From assembly GCA_016125425.1 (NCBI GenBank), contig WGLT01000019.1, forward strand, positions 1 to 64,000: 64,000 nucleotides of DNA, in the 5' to 3' direction. The translations under genes were made by a program, and so were the position numbers. This document shows positions 57,977 to 64,000 of the stretch, in pieces (position 1 is the first letter of the stretch; every line of letters begins with the position of its first letter). The notes below the pieces were generated by a model that was given only the letters and a program-made list of their open reading frames with translations, had not been told where the DNA came from and searched no databases. Source of the stretch: Alphaproteobacteria bacterium. Lineage in GTDB: Bacteria; Pseudomonadota; Alphaproteobacteria; Caulobacterales; Parvularculaceae.

Positions 57977-58169
57977 AAGCGCCGCTGGAAGGCCGGCTGT
58001 CCGGCGCGGCGGAGACGCCCGCGCGGGAAACGCGGCCCGCTTAGCTTAGAGATTGTGACGAAGTTTGGTTGAGCGGTGTTCCGCCGGACGGGGCCCCGCT
58101 CGTTTGCGTCGTTCAGGACCTGGCTTCTGGCGGCGCGCCCAAGGCCGATTTCGAGGATTTGGAGAACGG

Positions 58170-58541
58170 ATGCCGACGATCCAACAGCTGATCCGCAAAC
58201 CGCGGTCGCCCCGCCGGAAGATCAACAAGGTCCCGGCGATGCAGGCGTGCCCGCAAAAGCGCGGGGTGTGCACGCGCGTCTACACGACGACGCCGAAGAA
58301 GCCGAACTCGGCGCTTCGGAAAGTCGCGAAGATCCGCCTCACCAACGGCCATGAGGTGATCGGCTACATTCCGGGCGAGGGCCACAATCTTCAGGAGCAC
58401 TCGGTGGTCCTGATCCGCGGCGGGCGCGTGAAGGACCTTCCGGGCGTCCGCTATCACATTATCCGCGGCGTCCTCGACACCCAAGGCGTCAAGGACCGCA
58501 AGCAACGCCGCTCGCTCTACGGCGCCAAGCGCCCGAAATAG
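58170..58541 (+). CDS. rpsL: 30S ribosomal protein S12
   Basis: A 123-residue protein starting [20 protein letters not shown], with the decoding-centre motif [20 protein letters not shown] and [20 protein letters not shown]. Lysines at the classical streptomycin positions (PKKPNSA and RVKDLPG) are unmodified. The ATG at 58170 follows GAGGATTTGGAGA; the frame is open upstream but lacks the family pattern. Confidence 0.97.
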   Translation: MPTIQQLIRKPRSPRRKINKVPAMQACPQKRGVCTRVYTTTPKKPNSALRKVAKIRLTNGHEVIGYIPGEGHNLQEHSVVLIRGGRVKDLPGVRYHIIRGVLDTQGVKDRKQRRSLYGAKRPK

Positions 58542-58550
58542 GACAGGCTC

Positions 58551-59021
58551 ATGTCACGTCGTCGTCGCGCAGAGAAAAGAGAAATCCATCCCGATCCCAA
58601 ATTCGGCGATCGCATGGTTTCGAAGTTCATGAATTACGTCATGGTGGACGGCAAGAAGCCGGCCGCCGAGAAGATCGTCTACGGCGCGCTCGACCGCATC
58701 GAAGCGAAGCTGCGCCGCCCGCCGGTCGATCTGTTCAAGGAAGCGCTGGACAATGTAACGCCCTCAATCGAGGTGCGTTCGCGGCGTGTCGGCGGCGCGA
58801 CCTATCAGGTCCCCGTTGAAGTGCGTCCTGAGCGCAAGCAGGCGCTCGCCATGCGCTGGATCATCTCGGCCGCGCGCGCGCGCAACGAAACGACCATGAT
58901 CGACCGGCTTTCGAACGAAATCATGGACGCCGCCCAAAATCGCGGCGCGGCCGTAAAGAAGCGCGAGGACACGCACCGCATGGCGGAAGCGAACCGCGCC
59001 TTCTCGCATTATCGCTGGTAA
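58551..59021 (+). CDS. rpsG: 30S ribosomal protein S7
   Basis: A 156-residue protein with [56 protein letters not shown] and the C-terminal [20 protein letters not shown]. It nucleates the 30S head and usually represses its own operon. It lies 9 bp after rpsL and 27 bp before fusA. Confidence 0.97.
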   Translation: MSRRRRAEKREIHPDPKFGDRMVSKFMNYVMVDGKKPAAEKIVYGALDRIEAKLRRPPVDLFKEALDNVTPSIEVRSRRVGGATYQVPVEVRPERKQALAMRWIISAARARNETTMIDRLSNEIMDAAQNRGAAVKKREDTHRMAEANRAFSHYRW

Positions 59022-59048
59022 CGAACGAGTCTTTGAGGACGCCTGGTC

Positions 59049-61127
<2,079 letters not shown>

Positions 61128-61219
61128 GAGCTTTAACGAAGGACGCCTTGCTCCGCGAAAAAACCGAAGCGGTAGGAAAAACGAAACTGGGAATGTCGTC
61201 AGGAGACGGAGAGAAGTAA

Positions 61220-62395
61220 ATGGCTAAAGCAAAATTCGAACGCACGAAGCCGCATGCGAACGTCGGCACGATTGGTCACGTCGACCACGGCAAGACGACC
61301 CTGACGGCCGCCATCACGAAGTATTATGGCGAGTTCAAGGCCTATGATCAGATCGACGCCGCGCCAGAGGAAAAAGCGCGCGGCATCACGATCTCTACGG
61401 CGCATGTCGAGTATGAAACCGAAAAGCGCCACTACGCTCACGTCGACTGCCCCGGTCACGCCGACTATGTGAAGAACATGATCACCGGCGCCGCGCAGAT
61501 GGACGGCGCCATTCTCGTCGTTAGCGCGGCTGACGGCCCCATGCCGCAAACCCGCGAACACATCCTGCTCGCCCGCCAGGTCGGCGTGCCGGCGATCGTC
61601 GTGTATCTGAACAAAGTCGATCAGGTGGACGACCAGGAGCTTCTCGACCTCGTCGAAATGGAAGTGCGCGAGCTTCTTTCATCGTATGAATTTCCGGGCG
61701 ACGAAATCCCGATCATCAAGGGATCGGCGCTCGCCGCGCTGGAAGGCCGCGACCCGGAAATCGGGGAGAATTCCATTCGTGAACTGATGAAGGCGGTTGA
61801 CGAGTATATCCCGACGCCGGAGCGTCCGATCGACCAGCCCTTCCTTCTGCCGATTGAGGACGTCTTTTCGATCTCGGGTCGCGGCACGGTTGTGACGGGC
61901 CGGGTTGAGCGCGGCGTGGTTACGGTTGGCGACGAACTCGAAATCGTCGGCATTCGCGCGACGCAAAAGACGACCTGCACGGGCGTTGAGATGTTCCGCA
62001 AGCTGCTTGATCGCGGCGAGGCGGGCGACAATGTCGGCGTTCTTCTTCGCGGCATCGAGCGTACGGGCGTTGAGCGCGGACAGGTGCTGTGCAAGCCCGG
62101 CACTGTCACCCCGCACACGAAATTTGTGGCCGAAGCCTACATCCTCACCAAAGAGGAAGGCGGCCGCCACACGCCGTTCTTCACGAATTATCGTCCGCAA
62201 TTCTATTTCCGCACCACGGACGTGACCGGCGTCGTCACGCTCAAGGAAGGCACGGAGATGGTCATGCCGGGCGACAACGTCGAGCTCAATGTCGAGCTGA
62301 TCGTGCCGATCGCCATGGAGGAGAAGCTCCGCTTCGCCATCCGCGAAGGCGGCCGTACGGTCGGCGCCGGGATCGTGTCGAAGATCATCGAGTAG
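61220..62395 (+). CDS. tuf: Elongation factor Tu
   Basis: A 391-residue GTPase with G1 GHVDHGKT (19-26), switch [16 protein letters not shown]3 [12 protein letters not shown] and NKVD in G4. Domain II/III blocks such as [20 protein letters not shown] and [13 protein letters not shown] are intact. It carries aminoacyl-tRNA to the ribosome and is recycled by EF-Ts (tsf, same window). A strong terminator follows directly. Confidence 0.97.
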   Translation: MAKAKFERTKPHANVGTIGHVDHGKTTLTAAITKYYGEFKAYDQIDAAPEEKARGITISTAHVEYETEKRHYAHVDCPGHADYVKNMITGAAQMDGAILVVSAADGPMPQTREHILLARQVGVPAIVVYLNKVDQVDDQELLDLVEMEVRELLSSYEFPGDEIPIIKGSALAALEGRDPEIGENSIRELMKAVDEYIPTPERPIDQPFLLPIEDVFSISGRGTVVTGRVERGVVTVGDELEIVGIRATQKTTCTGVEMFRKLLDRGEAGDNVGVLLRGIERTGVERGQVLCKPGTVTPHTKFVAEAYILTKEEGGRHTPFFTNYRPQFYFRTTDVTGVVTLKEGTEMVMPGDNVELNVELIVPIAMEEKLRFAIREGGRTVGAGIVSKIIE

Positions 62396-62414
62396 CAAAT
62401 CATCGGAGTACGGC

Positions 62415-62452
62415 GCGGACCGGCGAGTCGCCGGTCCGCTCTTTCTTTTCTT
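62415..62452 (+). terminator. Rho-independent terminator/attenuator between tuf and rpsJ
   Basis: GCGGACCGGC (62415-62424), a five-base loop and GCCGGTCCGC (62430-62439) form a perfect 10-bp stem followed by TCTTTCTTTTCTT. It ends only 32 bp before the rpsJ start, with no space for a separate promoter, so it may control readthrough into the S10 operon. Confidence 0.88.
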
Positions 62453-62484
62453 AGGAAACAGGCAAACGAAGCGTTATCGGGCCC

Positions 62485-62796
62485 ATGCAGCAGAACATCC
62501 GCATAAGATTAAAGGCGTTCGATCACCGCGTGCTCGACGCTTCGACGAAGGAAATCGTCAACACCGCGAAACGCACGGGCGCGCAGGTGCGGGGACCCAT
62601 CCCGCTTCCCACGCGCATTGAGCGATTTACGGTCAACCGGTCGCCGCATATCGACAAGAAGAGCCGCGAGCAGTTCGAGATGAGAACGCATAAGCGCGTG
62701 CTCGATATCGTCGATCCGACCCCGCAGACGGTCGACGCTCTGATGAAGCTCGATCTGTCGGCCGGCGTCGACGTCGAAATCAGACTGGGCGCTTGA
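62485..62796 (+). CDS. rpsJ: 30S ribosomal protein S10
   Basis: A 103-residue protein with [40 protein letters not shown] and the C-terminal [16 protein letters not shown]. It acts also as NusE in antitermination. The start ATG has no clear Shine-Dalgarno sequence (GTTATCGGGCCC precedes it), unusual for a highly expressed gene. It opens the S10 operon. Confidence 0.96.
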   Translation: MQQNIRIRLKAFDHRVLDASTKEIVNTAKRTGAQVRGPIPLPTRIERFTVNRSPHIDKKSREQFEMRTHKRVLDIVDPTPQTVDALMKLDLSAGVDVEIRLGA

Positions 62797-62816
62797 GGGG
62801 CGAAGGAGCAAGGATC

Positions 62817-63563
62817 ATGCGCACAGGGCTCATCGCCAGAAAAGTCGGCATGACGCGGATCTACCGCGAGGACGGCGCGCATGTGCCGGTCACGGTCATG
62901 CATGTCGACAACTGCCAGGTCGTCGGCCAGCGCACGGTCGACAAGCATGGATACACCGCGCTGCAACTCGGCGCAGGCGAGAAAAAAGCAAAACGCGTCA
63001 ATCGCGCCGAGCGCGGCCAGTTCGCGAAGGCGAATGTCGCGCCGAAAGCCCGTCTCGCCGAGTTTCGCGTGAGCGACGACAATCTGATCGATGTCGGCGC
63101 GGAGCTTTCGGCCGAGCATTTTCGACCGGGCCAGAAGGTCGATGTTAGCGGCGTCACAATCGGCAAGGGTTTCGCCGGCGCGATGAAGCGGCACAATTTC
63201 GGCGGCCTTCGCGCGTCGCATGGCGTCTCGATTTCACACCGCTCGCACGGTTCGACCGGGCAGCGTCAGGATCCCGGCAAGGTCTTCAAAGGCAAGAAGA
63301 TGGCCGGGCATATGGGCGTCCGTCAGCGCACCACGCAAAATATCGAAGTCGTTCGCGTCGACGCCGAGCGCGGCCTTATTTTGCTGAAGGGCGCCGTGCC
63401 GGGCCCCAAGGGCGGCTGGGTGACGATCAAGGACGCGGTGAAGACGCCGGCTCCGGCTGATGCGCCGAAACCGGGCGCGATCCGCGCGAAGAATGAAGCA
63501 AAGCCCGCGGCCGGGAAGCCGGCGGCGGCCGACTCCGAAACCGCTGAGAAGGGCGAAGAATAA
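62817..63563 (+). CDS. rplC: 50S ribosomal protein L3
   Basis: A 248-residue protein starting [20 protein letters not shown], with the central [40 protein letters not shown] and [22 protein letters not shown]-terminal extension of about 40 Ala/Pro/Lys-rich residues is added, as in other alphaproteobacteria. GAAGGAGCAAGG precedes the ATG at 62817. The stop overlaps the rplD start by one base. Confidence 0.97.
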   Translation: MRTGLIARKVGMTRIYREDGAHVPVTVMHVDNCQVVGQRTVDKHGYTALQLGAGEKKAKRVNRAERGQFAKANVAPKARLAEFRVSDDNLIDVGAELSAEHFRPGQKVDVSGVTIGKGFAGAMKRHNFGGLRASHGVSISHRSHGSTGQRQDPGKVFKGKKMAGHMGVRQRTTQNIEVVRVDAERGLILLKGAVPGPKGGWVTIKDAVKTPAPADAPKPGAIRAKNEAKPAAGKPAAADSETAEKGEE

Positions 63564-64000
63564 TGAAGATCAACGTCCTCACTCTCGACAACGGCAAGGC
63601 GGGATCGATCGATCTCGACGAGACCGTGTTCGGCCTCGAGCCGAGGAAAGACATTCTGCACCGCATGGTGGTCTATCAGCTCGCCAAGCGTCAGCAGGGC
63701 ACGCATCGGGCCAAGCCGCGCAATGAGGTCAAGGCGACATCGAAGAAGATGTATCGCCAGAAAGGCACCGGCGGCGCGCGTCACGGCAATAAGGCCGCCC
63801 CGCAATTCCGCGGCGGGGGCGTTGCACATCCGCCGCGTCCGCGCAGCCACTCGATTGACCTGCCGAAGAAAGTGCGCCGGCTTGCGCTCAAACACGCGCT
63901 TTCCGCAAAGCGCGCCGCCAATGAGCTTGTGATCCTCGATGCGGCGGCGCTCGACGAAGCCAAAACGAAGTCGCTTGTCGAGCGTTTCGGCAAGCTCGGC
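63563..64000 (+). CDS. rplD: 50S ribosomal protein L4, 5' part (cut by window end)
   Basis: The ATG at 63563 overlaps the rplC stop (TAATG). The 146 residues in the window include [20 protein letters not shown], the tunnel loop [20 protein letters not shown] and [20 protein letters not shown], which identify L4. The frame is open to the window end. L4 is the likely autoregulator of this operon by analogy with E. coli. Confidence 0.95.
   Translation, partial: MKINVLTLDNGKAGSIDLDETVFGLEPRKDILHRMVVYQLAKRQQGTHRAKPRNEVKATSKKMYRQKGTGGARHGNKAAPQFRGGGVAHPPRPRSHSIDLPKKVRRLALKHALSAKRAANELVILDAAALDEAKTKSLVERFGKLG

Overview
The window is high-GC DNA from an alphaproteobacterium, most likely of the Hyphomicrobiales (Rhizobiales). 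This rests on the gene order dnaE-rpsB-tsf-pyrH-frr-uppS-cdsA-dxr-rseP-bamA-skp-lpxD-fabZ-lpxA-lpxI-lpxB, LpxI in place of LpxH, System I cytochrome c maturation, and a direct-repeat GTTC-N7-GTTC type LexA box. The genus cannot be fixed from the sequence alone.

Layout. 1-3.2 kb is a mobile-element zone: the edge of an IS3-family element abutting an IS630 transposase, a decayed membrane-protein fragment, a palindrome-controlled ArsR/VOC pair, and a complete but frameshifted 843-bp IS5-family element inserted inside the stop codon of an SMP-30 gene. 3.2-7.1 kb holds SMP-30 and a tight lemA-GNAT-racemase-M48 protease row. 7.1-16.5 kb is one long minus-strand series: ccmFGHI, a zinc alcohol dehydrogenase and a TakP-like TRAP transporter (dctPQM). 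16.7-18.4 kb is a lipoprotein amidohydrolase.

18.4-37.4 kb is the core block. A sigma70-like promoter with a perfect LexA box drives a 31-residue membrane protein (candidate SidA, the SOS cell-division inhibitor of Caulobacter) directly ahead of dnaE. Then come translation genes (rpsB, tsf, frr), nucleotide and isoprenoid synthesis (pyrH, uppS, dxr), phospholipid synthesis (cdsA), envelope proteolysis (rseP), outer-membrane assembly (bamA, skp) and lipid A synthesis (lpxD to lpxB). The second cytochrome c maturation cluster, ccmDABCE, runs against its end on the minus strand.

41.4-64 kb is tRNA-Trp, secE-nusG, rplKA, rplJL, rpoBC, rpsLG, fusA, tuf, and the start of the S10 operon (rpsJ, rplC, partial rplD). 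This normally compact region is broken twice: by an exported orphan plus an ABC exporter between rplA and rplJ, and by a compositionally atypical sulfotransferase between rpoC and rpsL. Several leaders carry a readable promoter followed by a terminator-like hairpin before the first gene (rplK, rplJ), and hairpins also sit between rplL and rpoB and between tuf and rpsJ. This suggests repeated use of attenuation.

The most notable observation is the LexA-controlled small membrane protein before dnaE. The paired promoter/terminator leaders of rplKA and rplJL come next.
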